From positions 1 through 64,000 of the forward strand of contig CACAGI010000002.1 in the NCBI GenBank assembly GCA_902532015.1: a stretch of 64,000 nucleotides of DNA, written 5' to 3'. Of this stretch, positions 8,874-16,708 are shown piece after piece; the stretch's first letter is position 1; each line of letters begins with the position of its first letter. The notes beneath the pieces are model-generated. The model saw nothing but the letters and a program-made list of their open reading frames with translations. It searched no databases and was not told where the DNA came from. The stretch comes from an uncultured SAR86 cluster bacterium (lineage in GTDB: Bacteria; Pseudomonadota; Gammaproteobacteria; Magnimaribacterales; Magnimaribacteraceae). Position numbers and translations under genes: made by a program.

Positions 8874-11225
8874 ATGGCAAATATAAGCGTAGAAAAACTA
8901 GCAACTGTTATAGGCTCAGCTCCTGAGTTACTTCTTTCTCAGATGCAAGAGGCAGGTTTAACACATTCCGAGCTATCTGATGAAGTTACGGATTCAGATA
9001 AGAAAGTTTTGCTAGATTTTCTAAAAAATCAACAAAGTAAAACAACTAAAACAATTTCCCTTAATAAAACAAAATCAACTAAAACAGACAAGGATTCAGG
9101 TTCAGTTGCTATAACCAGAAAAAAAATATCTAAAGATACGACCACTAGTCTTGAAGAAAAAACAAAAAAAACATCAACTACCATAGATTTTGAAGAGATA
9201 GAAAGAAAAAGACAGGCTGGTGAAAATCAAAAACAAGTAGAAGAAGATAAAAGAAAACAAAACCAGGAACAAAAGACCCTTATTACAAGAAGAAAAGCTA
9301 AATCCAAAGAATCACCTTCTCCCTCTAAAGAAGAAAAACAGTTTGTAAAATCTAAGAAACCTCTAAAGACTCCAAAGCCGGATCTTTCAAAAAAAGAAAA
9401 GAGAGAGCTGGAAGGGGAAAGTTACCTCTCAAATGTAGAAAAGCAAGAATTTGAAAGGCCTAGTGAATTCATTTCTAAAACAATAGAAATCCCAGAATCA
9501 ATTACTGTTAGTGAATTAGCTCAGAATCTATCTATTAAAGGTGCTGAAGTGGTTAAAAAGTTAATGTCTATTGGGGTTATGGCAACTTTGAACCAGGCTT
9601 TAGATCAAGACACAGCAATACTAGTCACCGAAGAATTAGGTCATAAAGGTGAACCTGCCGAGAGAGTAGAAGTTGAAGATAAATTAATGGAACTTGTTAC
9701 TTATGAAGGAGAAGAAGAAAAAAGAAATCCAGTAGTCTCAGTTTTAGGTCATGTAGACCATGGCAAGACAACATTATTAGACTATATAAGAAAAGCCAAC
9801 GTAGCCGAAGGCGAAGAGGGGGGGATTACTCAAAAGATAGGAGCTTATCAGGCCAATACTGAATTAGGTACCATCGCCTTTGTAGACACTCCTGGACATG
9901 CTGCATTCTCTGAAGTTAGAGCCAGAGGAGCAAACTCTACAGATATAGTTATATTAGTTGTTGCTGCTGATGACGGTTTGCAGCCACAAACAGAAGAGGC
10001 CATAAGTCATGCTAAGGCCGCAGAAGTCCCTATTGTTGTTGCAGTCAACAAGATAGATAGAGATGAAGCTGACATTGAAAAAGTAAAAACAGAATTATCT
10101 AATAAGGAATTGATCCCAGAAGATTGGGGCGGCCAGACTCAATTTGTTCCAATTTCAGCGCTAAAAGGAGATGGAGTCAAAGAACTTCTTGAAGCGGTTG
10201 CACTTGAAGCTGAAGTCTTAGAGCTTAAAGCCCATCATAAAGGTCCAGCATTTGGAATTGTTTTAGATTCTACAACTGAAACTGGAAAAGGAGCTGTTGC
10301 TACCATTTTGGTACAAAAAGGGACTTTAAAAAAAGGAGACACGATATTAGTAGGTGATCAAACCAGAAAGGTAAGAAGTCTAATGGATGAAAATGGTAAT
10401 AATTTAAATTCTGCAGGACCTTCTGTTCCTGCCTCGATAACAGGACTTGATCAGCCTCCTAGAGCAGGAGATGAGTTTATAGTTGTGACTAGTGAAAAAA
10501 TGGCAAAAGAAATATCGATGAAAAGGGCAGAAAAGTCTAGAGAGGAACGTCTAGCAAGAAACCAAATTTCTAATTTAGAGATGTTATTTGATTCTGAGCT
10601 CTCAACTAGCAGCATTTTAAATGTTGTCTTAAAGTCAGATACTCATGGATCTTTGGAAGCTATCATTGGTTCTCTAAAGAACTTAGAGAATGATGAAGTT
10701 AAGATAAATTTAGTCCATGAATCGGTTGGTTCAATTAATGCAAACGATATCAATTTAGCTTTAACAACAAATTCGTTTGTAATAGGTTTTAATGTTAGAG
10801 CCGATTCTGCAGCAAAGAAATTAGCTGAAAAGGAATCTATAGAGATATTGTACTACGGCATAATTTATGACCTTATTGACGGTATGAAGGTAGCTATTGA
10901 AGGCCACCTAAAACCCGATGTTAAAGAAGAAATATTAGGAACAGCAGAGGTAAAAGATCTCTTTAAATCTCCAAAATTTGGTCTTATAGCTGGATCAATT
11001 GTTATTGAAGGGACCATAAAAAGAAATAAACCTATAAGAGTATTGAGAGATGATATAGTCATATTTGAAGGAGAATTGGATTCTCTAAAACGTTTTAAAG
11101 ATGATGCTAGTGAAGTTCCTATGGGTACTGAATGTGGAATTGGAGTTTCTAATTATAAAGATGTTCAAGTCGGCGATAAGATAGAAGTATTTGATAGAAT
11201 AGAAGTTAAGAGAACTTTAGATTAA
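8874..11225 (+). CDS. infB: Translation initiation factor IF-2
   Basis: GTPase that brings initiator tRNA to the 30S subunit. The 783-residue protein has an N-terminal IF2-N module, a long lysine- and glutamate-rich linker (about 55-200), and a second IF2-N module (about 205-255). The G domain contains G1 GHVDHGKT, G3 DTPGHAAF and G4 NKID, and domains II to IV follow. The linker is AT-rich and low complexity. The gene abuts rbfA, which starts on the base after the stop codon. It lies downstream of nusA in the standard order. Confidence 0.98.
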   Translation: MANISVEKLATVIGSAPELLLSQMQEAGLTHSELSDEVTDSDKKVLLDFLKNQQSKTTKTISLNKTKSTKTDKDSGSVAITRKKISKDTTTSLEEKTKKTSTTIDFEEIERKRQAGENQKQVEEDKRKQNQEQKTLITRRKAKSKESPSPSKEEKQFVKSKKPLKTPKPDLSKKEKRELEGESYLSNVEKQEFERPSEFISKTIEIPESITVSELAQNLSIKGAEVVKKLMSIGVMATLNQALDQDTAILVTEELGHKGEPAERVEVEDKLMELVTYEGEEEKRNPVVSVLGHVDHGKTTLLDYIRKANVAEGEEGGITQKIGAYQANTELGTIAFVDTPGHAAFSEVRARGANSTDIVILVVAADDGLQPQTEEAISHAKAAEVPIVVAVNKIDRDEADIEKVKTELSNKELIPEDWGGQTQFVPISALKGDGVKELLEAVALEAEVLELKAHHKGPAFGIVLDSTTETGKGAVATILVQKGTLKKGDTILVGDQTRKVRSLMDENGNNLNSAGPSVPASITGLDQPPRAGDEFIVVTSEKMAKEISMKRAEKSREERLARNQISNLEMLFDSELSTSSILNVVLKSDTHGSLEAIIGSLKNLENDEVKINLVHESVGSINANDINLALTTNSFVIGFNVRADSAAKKLAEKESIEILYYGIIYDLIDGMKVAIEGHLKPDVKEEILGTAEVKDLFKSPKFGLIAGSIVIEGTIKRNKPIRVLRDDIVIFEGELDSLKRFKDDASEVPMGTECGIGVSNYKDVQVGDKIEVFDRIEVKRTLD

Positions 11226-11543
11226 ATGCCTTCCCCAGATTTCAAGAGATCTGATCGAATTTCAGACTTAATTAAAGAAGAGATATCCAATATTTTATGC
11301 TTTGAAGTAAAAGACCCTCGTGTAAAAGGTTTAACTGTATTAAAAGTAGAACTATCTCCAGACATGAAAAAATCTTACATTTTCTTTTCTAGCTCTAATA
11401 GTTTTAGTGATTTAGATGTTGAAGAAATTTTAGAAGGACTTGAAAAAGCAAAAGGCTTTATTAGAAGAAAGTTAAGCAGCAATCTTAATCTAAGGAGAAC
11501 CCCAGAAATTTATTTTAAACAGGAATCGCTTCGGCAAATATGA
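11226..11543 (+). CDS. rbfA: 30S ribosome-binding factor RbfA
   Basis: Cold-shock-type ribosome assembly factor that binds 16S rRNA near helix 1. The 105-residue product is a single KH-like domain with family motifs RSDRISDLIKEEISNIL, DPRVKGLTVLKVELSPDMK and a C-terminal LRRTPEIYFKQ. It is slightly shorter than the E. coli protein, lacking part of the flexible tail. It is immediately adjacent to infB and overlaps truB by four bases (ATGA), so translation is likely coupled. Confidence 0.95.
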   Translation: MPSPDFKRSDRISDLIKEEISNILCFEVKDPRVKGLTVLKVELSPDMKKSYIFFSSSNSFSDLDVEEILEGLEKAKGFIRRKLSSNLNLRRTPEIYFKQESLRQI

Positions 11544-12406
11544 ATGGTTTCTTATTAATTGATAAGCCTAAAGGGGTTACTTCTGCTAATTGCGTCTATC
11601 AATTAAGAAAATTCTTAGGAATTAAGAAGATAGGACATTGTGGCACCCTAGATCCTCTGGCAACAGGATTGTTACCAATCTGCTTAGGAGAGGCTACCAA
11701 ATTCAGCTCTTTTACAACTGATTTAGATAAAACTTATGAAGTGGAAATAAAGTTTGGAATAGAAACTGATACAGGAGATATTGATGGTGACATTATTTCT
11801 AAGTGTAGTAATAATTTTAATGAAATTGACGTTAAAAGTGTTCTGAGACAGTTTACGGGTTCTCAGATGCAGACACCTCCTATGTTTTCTGCTTTAAAAA
11901 TTAAAGGTAAACCTCTTTATAGCTGGGCCAGAAAAGGTGTTTTTTTATTAAGAAAAGAAAGAAATATTGCTATTCACCAGATAGACTTATTAGATTTTGG
12001 ATATGATTATGTTAGATTAAGAGTTTCCTGCACTAAAGGAACATACATTAGAAGTCTAGCGGAATCCATCGGCAGAGCTCTTAACACAAAAGCTATAGTT
12101 TTTTCTTTAAGGAGAGTAGGCATTGGTGAAATTAAATCTGGAGACATGATTGATATGCCTAAAGGACAATTTTGTGATCTTTCTAGTTCTTTATTGCCAA
12201 GTGATTTTCTTCTAAAACACTTGTCTAAGGCTATTTTAGATCAAGAAGATGCAAAAAAAGTTAGAAATGGGCAATCAATAGACTATAATGCGCAACTTGA
12301 AAAAAAAGGATTAGTAAGAATATATACAAATAAGAGTTTTATGGGTATTGGTGAACTGAATACATCAAATAGACTATCTCCTAGAAGACTAGTAGCTATA
12401 AATTAA
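11540..12406 (+). CDS. truB: tRNA pseudouridine-55 synthase TruB
   Basis: Makes pseudouridine 55 in the T loop of tRNAs. The 288-residue protein has the start GFLLIDKPKGVTS and the catalytic motif GHCGTLDPLATGLLPIC with its Asp at about residue 39. YSWARKG and the RVSCTKGTYIRSLAE motif follow, then a short C-terminal PUA-like part. The ATGA overlap with rbfA fits the operon. rpsO follows after a 27-base gap. Confidence 0.96.
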   Translation: MNGFLLIDKPKGVTSANCVYQLRKFLGIKKIGHCGTLDPLATGLLPICLGEATKFSSFTTDLDKTYEVEIKFGIETDTGDIDGDIISKCSNNFNEIDVKSVLRQFTGSQMQTPPMFSALKIKGKPLYSWARKGVFLLRKERNIAIHQIDLLDFGYDYVRLRVSCTKGTYIRSLAESIGRALNTKAIVFSLRRVGIGEIKSGDMIDMPKGQFCDLSSSLLPSDFLLKHLSKAILDQEDAKKVRNGQSIDYNAQLEKKGLVRIYTNKSFMGIGELNTSNRLSPRRLVAIN

Positions 12407-12433
12407 ACTTAATTATTGAAATAGGAAAAAAAA

Positions 12434-12703
12434 TTGGCATTAAGTACATCAAATAAGAAAGAGATTGTTTCTAAGTTTTCGCGAACAGAAAATGATACGG
12501 GATCACCAGAAGTCCAAGTTGCTTTATTGTCAGCCAATATAGATGCTTTACAGGCACATTTTAAAGCCAATGCTAAAGATCACCATTCCAGAACAGGCTT
12601 AATAAGAATGGTTAATCAAAGAAGAAAACTTCTTGATTACATAAAGTCTTCAAAACCAGATACATACAGTAAATTAATTACTGACCTAGGTTTAAGAAGA
12701 TAA
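12434..12703 (+). CDS. rpsO: 30S ribosomal protein S15 (TTG start)
   Basis: Primary 16S rRNA-binding protein of the small-subunit platform. The 89-residue length equals that of E. coli S15, and conserved blocks are clear: [22 protein letters not shown], in two parts, then [22 protein letters not shown]. Keeping the family N-terminus ([11 protein letters not shown]) requires TTG at 12434, preceded by GG and a run of eight A. No ATG fits. It sits in the conserved truB-rpsO-pnp order. Confidence 0.96.
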   Translation: MALSTSNKKEIVSKFSRTENDTGSPEVQVALLSANIDALQAHFKANAKDHHSRTGLIRMVNQRRKLLDYIKSSKPDTYSKLITDLGLRR

Positions 12704-12743
12704 ATCATATTTATTCAAATCTTTTAATCAATAAAAATAAAAT

Positions 12744-12761
12744 GCATGAAATTTGTCATGC
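12744..12761 (+). promoter_or_regulatory. Hairpin in the pnp leader
   Basis: GCATGA (12744-12749) and TCATGC (12756-12761) form a perfect six-base-pair stem with a six-base loop, 21 bases before the pnp start codon. E. coli controls pnp through RNase III processing of leader stem-loops. This one is short, so the parallel is only suggestive. Confidence 0.35.
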
Positions 12762-12782
12762 GAGGAATATATAGGAAATAAA

Positions 12783-14867
12783 ATGGAAAGTTATAAAAAA
12801 ATAATAAATTTAGGAGATCAAGAGATCATCTTAGAAACTGGCAAGGTCGCAAGACAAGCCACTGGAGCAGTATTAGCAACTTGTGGAAATACACAAGTTC
12901 TAGCAACGGTAGTAGTGGGAAAAGCTCCAGGTGAGCATCAGGACTTTTTCCCATTAACTGTTAATTACCAAGAAAAAACTTATGCAACAGGGAAGATTCC
13001 TGGCGGTTTTTTTAAAAGAGAAGGCAGACCAACTGAAAAAGAAACATTAACTTCTCGACTAATAGATAGACCTTTAAGACCTTTGTTTAATGATGATTTT
13101 CTTTATGAAGTTCAGGTTATTTGTACAGTCGTATCTTCGGATAAAGATGTGGATCCAGATATCCTATCTTTCATAGCTGCATCTGCTGCTATCGGCATAT
13201 CTGGTTTACCTTTCAACGGTCCTTTGGGTGCGGTTAGAGTAGGTTTTGTAGAAGGTCAATATTGCTTAAATCCAAGAAGAAGTGAGCTAGAAGATTCTTT
13301 GCTGGATATGGTGATAGCAGGAAGTGATTCTGCGGTAATAATGGTCGAATCAGAAGCCAAAGAACTATCTGAAGATCAGATGCTTGGGGGTATTCTTTTT
13401 GCGCACCAAGAAATGCAAGTAATAATAAGTGCTATTAAAGAAATGGCTTCAGAGGTAGGGAAACCAACATTTGAATATGAACCAAAGACTTTGGATAAAG
13501 ATCTAGTAGATACTATCAAAGATTCTTATTCAGATTTAATTTCTGACGCTTACCAAATTCGAGATAAACAAGAAAGAGTTCAAACTCTCAATCAGTTAAA
13601 AGAAAAAATTACAGAAGATCTTGTTAATGAAGAAGAAGATTCTCCAAAAAGCTCGGATCTAATGGATGTTTTCAAAAAAATAGAAAAAACAATAGTTAGA
13701 TCCAATTTAATAAAGGGTGAGCCAAGAATAGATGGAAGAGACTTAGATACTGTAAGACCTCTCTTTATCGAAGCTGGAGTTTTGAAGAATACTCATGGAT
13801 CTGCTTTATTTACTCGAGGAGAGACACAAGCACTTGTTGCTGCTACTTTAGGTTCTCCCAGGCAGGCACAGCTTATTGATGCTTTAGAAGGAGAGTTTAA
13901 AGACCAATTTATGCTTCATTATAATTTTCCTCCTTATTCTGTAGGGGAAGCAGGATTCATGTCGGGTCCAAAAAGAAGAGAGATTGGCCACGGGAAACTA
14001 GCAAGAAGGGCTTTGGAGGCTGTTTTACCTTCTCCAGAAGACTTTCCATATACCATTAGAGTAGTTTCAGAGATCACTGAATCAAATGGTTCAAGTTCAA
14101 TGGCTAGTGTTTGTGGATCAAGTTTAGCTCTTATGGATGCAGGAATCCCTATGAAAGGTCCGGTTGCTGGAATAGCTATGGGTCTAGTTAAAGAGGAGGA
14201 TGGCTTTGCTGTAATTACAGACATACTTGGGGATGAGGATCATCTTGGCGATATGGACTTTAAGGTTGCAGGAACTGAAGAAGGTATTACTGCACTTCAA
14301 ATGGACATAAAGATTGACGGTATTACTGAAGAAATTTTTGATGTTGCGCTTGAAAAAGCCCAAAACGCAAGAGCTATCATTTTGAATAGTATGAATGAAG
14401 TCCTCTCTGCTTCTAGAGAAGAATTATCAGATAAGGCCCCTCAGGCAGTAGTAATCCAAATAAATACAAAAAAAATACGAGACGTTATAGGCAAAGGTGG
14501 AGAAACTATTAGAGGCTTAACGGAAGAGACCGGAGCGATTATAGAAGTAGAGGATAGCGGCAAGGTTACAATTTATGGAGACACACCTGAATCCAGAGAG
14601 AGTGCTTTAAGGAGGATAGAAGAAATAACTGCCGAGCCTGAAGTAAATAAGATTTATACAGGAACGGTAGCAAATATAATGGACTTTGGTGCATTTGTAA
14701 CAATCATGCCTGGAAGAGACGGTTTAGTGCATGTTTCTGAGATTTCAGAGGAAAGAGTAGAGAATGTCTCAGATTATTTTGTTGAAGGCGAAGAAGTAAA
14801 GGTAAAAGTTTTAGAGGTTGATAGGCAAGGTAAGATACGTTTAACCATGAAAGGATTAGAAGACTGA
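12783..14867 (+). CDS. pnp: Polyribonucleotide nucleotidyltransferase (PNPase)
   Basis: Phosphorolytic 3'-5' exoribonuclease and degradosome component. The 694-residue protein contains two RNase PH-like domains: the first with [22 protein letters not shown], read in parts, and the second with [11 protein letters not shown] and [16 protein letters not shown]. An alpha-helical linker separates them, followed by a KH domain ([13 protein letters not shown]) and an S1 domain ([15 protein letters not shown]). ATG 12783 follows an AGGAAAT Shine-Dalgarno sequence. An in-frame TTG at 12753 lies within the leader hairpin and was not used. Confidence 0.98.
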   Translation: MESYKKIINLGDQEIILETGKVARQATGAVLATCGNTQVLATVVVGKAPGEHQDFFPLTVNYQEKTYATGKIPGGFFKREGRPTEKETLTSRLIDRPLRPLFNDDFLYEVQVICTVVSSDKDVDPDILSFIAASAAIGISGLPFNGPLGAVRVGFVEGQYCLNPRRSELEDSLLDMVIAGSDSAVIMVESEAKELSEDQMLGGILFAHQEMQVIISAIKEMASEVGKPTFEYEPKTLDKDLVDTIKDSYSDLISDAYQIRDKQERVQTLNQLKEKITEDLVNEEEDSPKSSDLMDVFKKIEKTIVRSNLIKGEPRIDGRDLDTVRPLFIEAGVLKNTHGSALFTRGETQALVAATLGSPRQAQLIDALEGEFKDQFMLHYNFPPYSVGEAGFMSGPKRREIGHGKLARRALEAVLPSPEDFPYTIRVVSEITESNGSSSMASVCGSSLALMDAGIPMKGPVAGIAMGLVKEEDGFAVITDILGDEDHLGDMDFKVAGTEEGITALQMDIKIDGITEEIFDVALEKAQNARAIILNSMNEVLSASREELSDKAPQAVVIQINTKKIRDVIGKGGETIRGLTEETGAIIEVEDSGKVTIYGDTPESRESALRRIEEITAEPEVNKIYTGTVANIMDFGAFVTIMPGRDGLVHVSEISEERVENVSDYFVEGEEVKVKVLEVDRQGKIRLTMKGLED

Positions 14868-14869
14868 AA

Positions 14870-14890
14870 ATTTGTAAATTCTTTACAAAT
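14870..14890. repeat. Perfect 9-bp inverted repeat after pnp
   Basis: ATTTGTAAA (14870-14878) and TTTACAAAT (14882-14890) are exact inverted copies separated by TTC. They begin two bases after the pnp stop. No T run follows, so this is unlikely to be a complete intrinsic terminator by itself. It could be a 3' stabilising hairpin or an operator. Confidence 0.5.
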
Positions 14891-14939
14891 ATGGTAGATC
14901 AAGTTTGTTTTAATCAAAATCATCTAGTTAAATATGTAT

Positions 14940-14965
14940 GTCCAGATTTATCTGGGCGTTTGTTT
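14940..14965 (+). terminator. Probable terminator downstream of pnp
   Basis: GTCCAGAT (14940-14947) and ATCTGGGC (14950-14957) form an eight-base-pair stem with one G-T pair and a two-base spacer, followed by GTTTGTTT. The T tract is interrupted, so efficiency may be moderate. It separates the pnp operon from the small gene at 14986. Confidence 0.5.
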
Positions 14966-14985
14966 AGCTAATAAATGGGTGAAAT

Positions 14986-15204
14986 ATGAATGCTTTAAAT
15001 AATATAAGAGACATCATTGGATCTTTAACTGGAATCATAGTTTCTTTAGTTGCGTTGGGAGTTGCAGCTGGAGTAGTGTTTGGTTCTGGTGTTCCTTTTG
15101 TTGGTGGAGTTCTAGACAACTTACTTGGTCTTGTTAACACTTTAGGTGGAGAAGGCTTAGTAGGACTAATTGTTCTAGCGGTTCTGCTGGACATGTATAG
15201 ATAA
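14986..15204 (+). CDS. Small two-helix membrane protein, paralogue 1 (unknown family)
   Basis: I do not recognise this 72-residue protein. Two hydrophobic stretches (about 10-32 and 57-69) flank the polar segment FGSGVPFVGGVLDNLLGLV, followed by LGGEGL. The next small gene, at 15286, has the same core: FG-S/T-GVPF-x-GG-V/I-LDN, then LG-G/S-EGL. Conservation of this central motif between two otherwise divergent neighbours argues that both are real. The start is supported by GGGTGA seven bases upstream. A strong terminator follows, so it is probably a single-gene transcript. No signal peptidase site or peptide-export partner is visible. A structural membrane peptide or a bacteriocin-like peptide are both possible. 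Confidence 0.72.
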   Translation: MNALNNIRDIIGSLTGIIVSLVALGVAAGVVFGSGVPFVGGVLDNLLGLVNTLGGEGLVGLIVLAVLLDMYR

Positions 15205-15225
15205 GTCTCTTCTTAGCTATCATTG

Positions 15226-15261
15226 GAAAGGGGGCCGTAAAGGTACCCCTTTCTTTTTTTT
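15226..15261 (+). terminator. Intrinsic terminator after small membrane protein 1
   Basis: GAAAGGGG (15226-15233) pairs perfectly with CCCCTTTC (15246-15253) across a 12-base loop, followed by eight T. This is the strongest Rho-independent terminator in the window. It lies 22 bases after the first small gene and 25 bases before the second. Confidence 0.88.
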
Positions 15262-15285
15262 GGGCTAAAGTAAAGGGGGAGAAAT

Positions 15286-15519
15286 ATGTTAGATATGATG
15301 AACAGAGTTGGCAGTGCTTTGTGGGAAATCACAAAATTTTTGTCTTTAGTAGTTGCAGTTGCAATACTAATCTCAATGTTATTTGGTACAGGTGTCCCTT
15401 TCTTTGGAGGGATACTAGATAATACCAAATTAGTTATAGATGCTCTTGGTTCTGAAGGCCTTGGTTTAATTATTGCAATTATAATTATCCTTAGTGTTTG
15501 GAACTCTAGATCTAATTAA
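15286..15519 (+). CDS. Small two-helix membrane protein, paralogue 2 (unknown family)
   Basis: A 77-residue protein related to the one at 14986, with matching core FGTGVPFFGGILDN and LGSEGL. The first hydrophobic segment is about residues 16-34, the polar motif about 33-46, and the second hydrophobic segment about 60-71, ending in a short basic tail. An AGGGGGAG Shine-Dalgarno sequence sits just upstream of ATG 15286, the strongest seen in the window, implying high expression. Flanking terminators isolate it from both neighbours. I cannot name a function; the order pnp, paralogue 1, paralogue 2, hydrolase is not one I know. Confidence 0.75.
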   Translation: MLDMMNRVGSALWEITKFLSLVVAVAILISMLFGTGVPFFGGILDNTKLVIDALGSEGLGLIIAIIIILSVWNSRSN

Positions 15520-15533
15520 AAAAAGGATTTTTT

Positions 15534-15564
15534 AAAAAAAGGCACCTTTTCGGTGTCTTTTTTT
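15534..15564 (+). terminator. Intrinsic terminator after small membrane protein 2
   Basis: A run of A leads into GGCACC (15541-15546), which pairs with GGTGTC (15552-15557, one G-T pair) across a TTTTC loop, followed by seven T. Flanking A and T runs extend the stem. It ends 11 bases before the hydrolase start. Confidence 0.85.
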
Positions 15565-15575
15565 ACAATCTACTT

Positions 15576-16367
15576 ATGGAAAATTTAGTTAATATAAAAG
15601 ATGGTATAAAGATAGGTTTAGCTGGTACGAGAGACCTTGAAGGAGATCTTTTCATTCCCCCGGGTGATGAAAAGAAGAGACCAGCTATTTTGATAGTTCA
15701 TGGAGGCGGCTGGAGGGAAGGAGACAGAAAGCAGTTAAGGGGATATGGCATATTATTAGCTAGAGAAGGATTTGTATGTCTTTGCAGTTCTTACAGGTTA
15801 TCTACAGAAGATATTTGGCCAGCTCAAATTCAAGACGTTAATTGTGCCATTCGATATTTAAAGTCAAATAGTGAAGATTTAGGCATAGATCCAGACCGTA
15901 TTGGCATAACAGGAAATTCAGCCGGAGGTCATTTATCTTTAATGGCTGGCCTGAAAGATTATGACAAAAATTTTGAAGGAGAGGGAGGTCATGCAGAGTT
16001 CAGCTCAGAAGTTAAAGCCATATGTGCAATATACCCGCCTGCAAAGATAAGAAAAATAGAGAATACCGACCCAATTATTGATGCTTACAGAATGCTCATG
16101 GGAGATGTAGATCAAGAAGAATATGACAAGGCTAGTCCTATTTTACAGATTAAAGAAGATTTTCCTCCTACGATGTTAGTACATGGTTCGTCAGATAGTG
16201 TGGTTAGGTTACAAGACTCAACAGACTTATATCAAAAACTGAAGGAAGAAAATATACCTGCAGAATTACATATCTTCTCTGAAGAAGATCATGCTTTTGA
16301 TTCAGCAAGAGGTTATGGGAGATCTGTTGCTGAACTACAACATCTATTCTTTAAGAAATATCTCTAA
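15576..16367 (+). CDS. Alpha/beta hydrolase, esterase/lipase type
   Basis: A 263-residue serine hydrolase of the BD-FAE/esterase-lipase group. The oxyanion motif HGGGW is at 42-46, the nucleophile elbow GNSAGG has Ser115, and the rest of the triad is likely Asp207 (HGSSDSVV) and His239 (EEDHAF). There is no signal peptide, so the enzyme is probably cytoplasmic. The substrate cannot be read from the sequence; carboxyl esters and short peptides are known substrates in this group. It stands alone between a terminator and a minus-strand block. No clear Shine-Dalgarno sequence precedes ATG 15576. Confidence 0.88.
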   Translation: MENLVNIKDGIKIGLAGTRDLEGDLFIPPGDEKKRPAILIVHGGGWREGDRKQLRGYGILLAREGFVCLCSSYRLSTEDIWPAQIQDVNCAIRYLKSNSEDLGIDPDRIGITGNSAGGHLSLMAGLKDYDKNFEGEGGHAEFSSEVKAICAIYPPAKIRKIENTDPIIDAYRMLMGDVDQEEYDKASPILQIKEDFPPTMLVHGSSDSVVRLQDSTDLYQKLKEENIPAELHIFSEEDHAFDSARGYGRSVAELQHLFFKKYL

Positions 16368-16409
16368 CTATTCTTCGAAAGAGCTATTTTCTTCAAACTT
16401 ACTATCTTT

Positions 16410-16544
16410 TTAGAAATCTTCTTGCGCTTGCCCTTGTAAGATTTCCTTTAAGAATCCCCAAAACCTTAAGAGTATATGTGCTTTGTAATATACCCAAAAT
16501 AAAAAAGAAATTATTATTAAAAGCCCTGTTATTAAATACCACAT
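16410..16544 (-). CDS. Possible 44-residue single-helix membrane protein
   Basis: The stretch 16368-16586 between the hydrolase stop and tRNA-Met holds only this ORF. It reads MWYLITGLLIIISFLFWVYY followed by a basic and amphipathic tail ending in QAQEDF, giving one transmembrane helix with a hydrophilic C-terminus. The hydrophobic-then-charged layout is gene-like. There is no clear Shine-Dalgarno sequence and I recognise no homologue, so it may be chance in AT-rich DNA. It could be cotranscribed with the upstream tRNA-Met. Confidence 0.3.
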   Translation of the reverse strand: MWYLITGLLIIISFLFWVYYKAHILLRFWGFLKEILQGQAQEDF

Positions 16545-16586
16545 AGAAATTTAGAATATTTGAAGAGGTATATTAATTTTATAGAT

Positions 16587-16663
16587 TGGTGGCTATGGAA
16601 AGACTTGAACTTTCGACCTCAGCATTATGAATGCTGCGCTCTAACCAGCTGAGCTACATAGCC
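16587..16663 (-). tRNA. tRNA-Met, elongator (anticodon CAT)
   Basis: A 77-nt tRNA on the minus strand. GGCTATG pairs with CATAGCC in the acceptor, followed by A73 and an encoded CCA. The anticodon loop TTCATAA gives CAT. The GGCTAYGTAGCTCAG start matches elongator tRNA-Met rather than the lysidine-modified tRNA-Ile or the initiator. It lies downstream of ychF on the same strand. Confidence 0.93.
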
Positions 16664-16708
16664 GTGATGCGGATTTTAGAGATGACTGAACGTAAAGTCG
16701 AGAAGCGA

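Noticed and set aside
12753-12782. TTG start for pnp at 12753
   Set aside because: It falls in the leader hairpin. ATG 12783 has a good Shine-Dalgarno sequence and matches PNPase N-termini.
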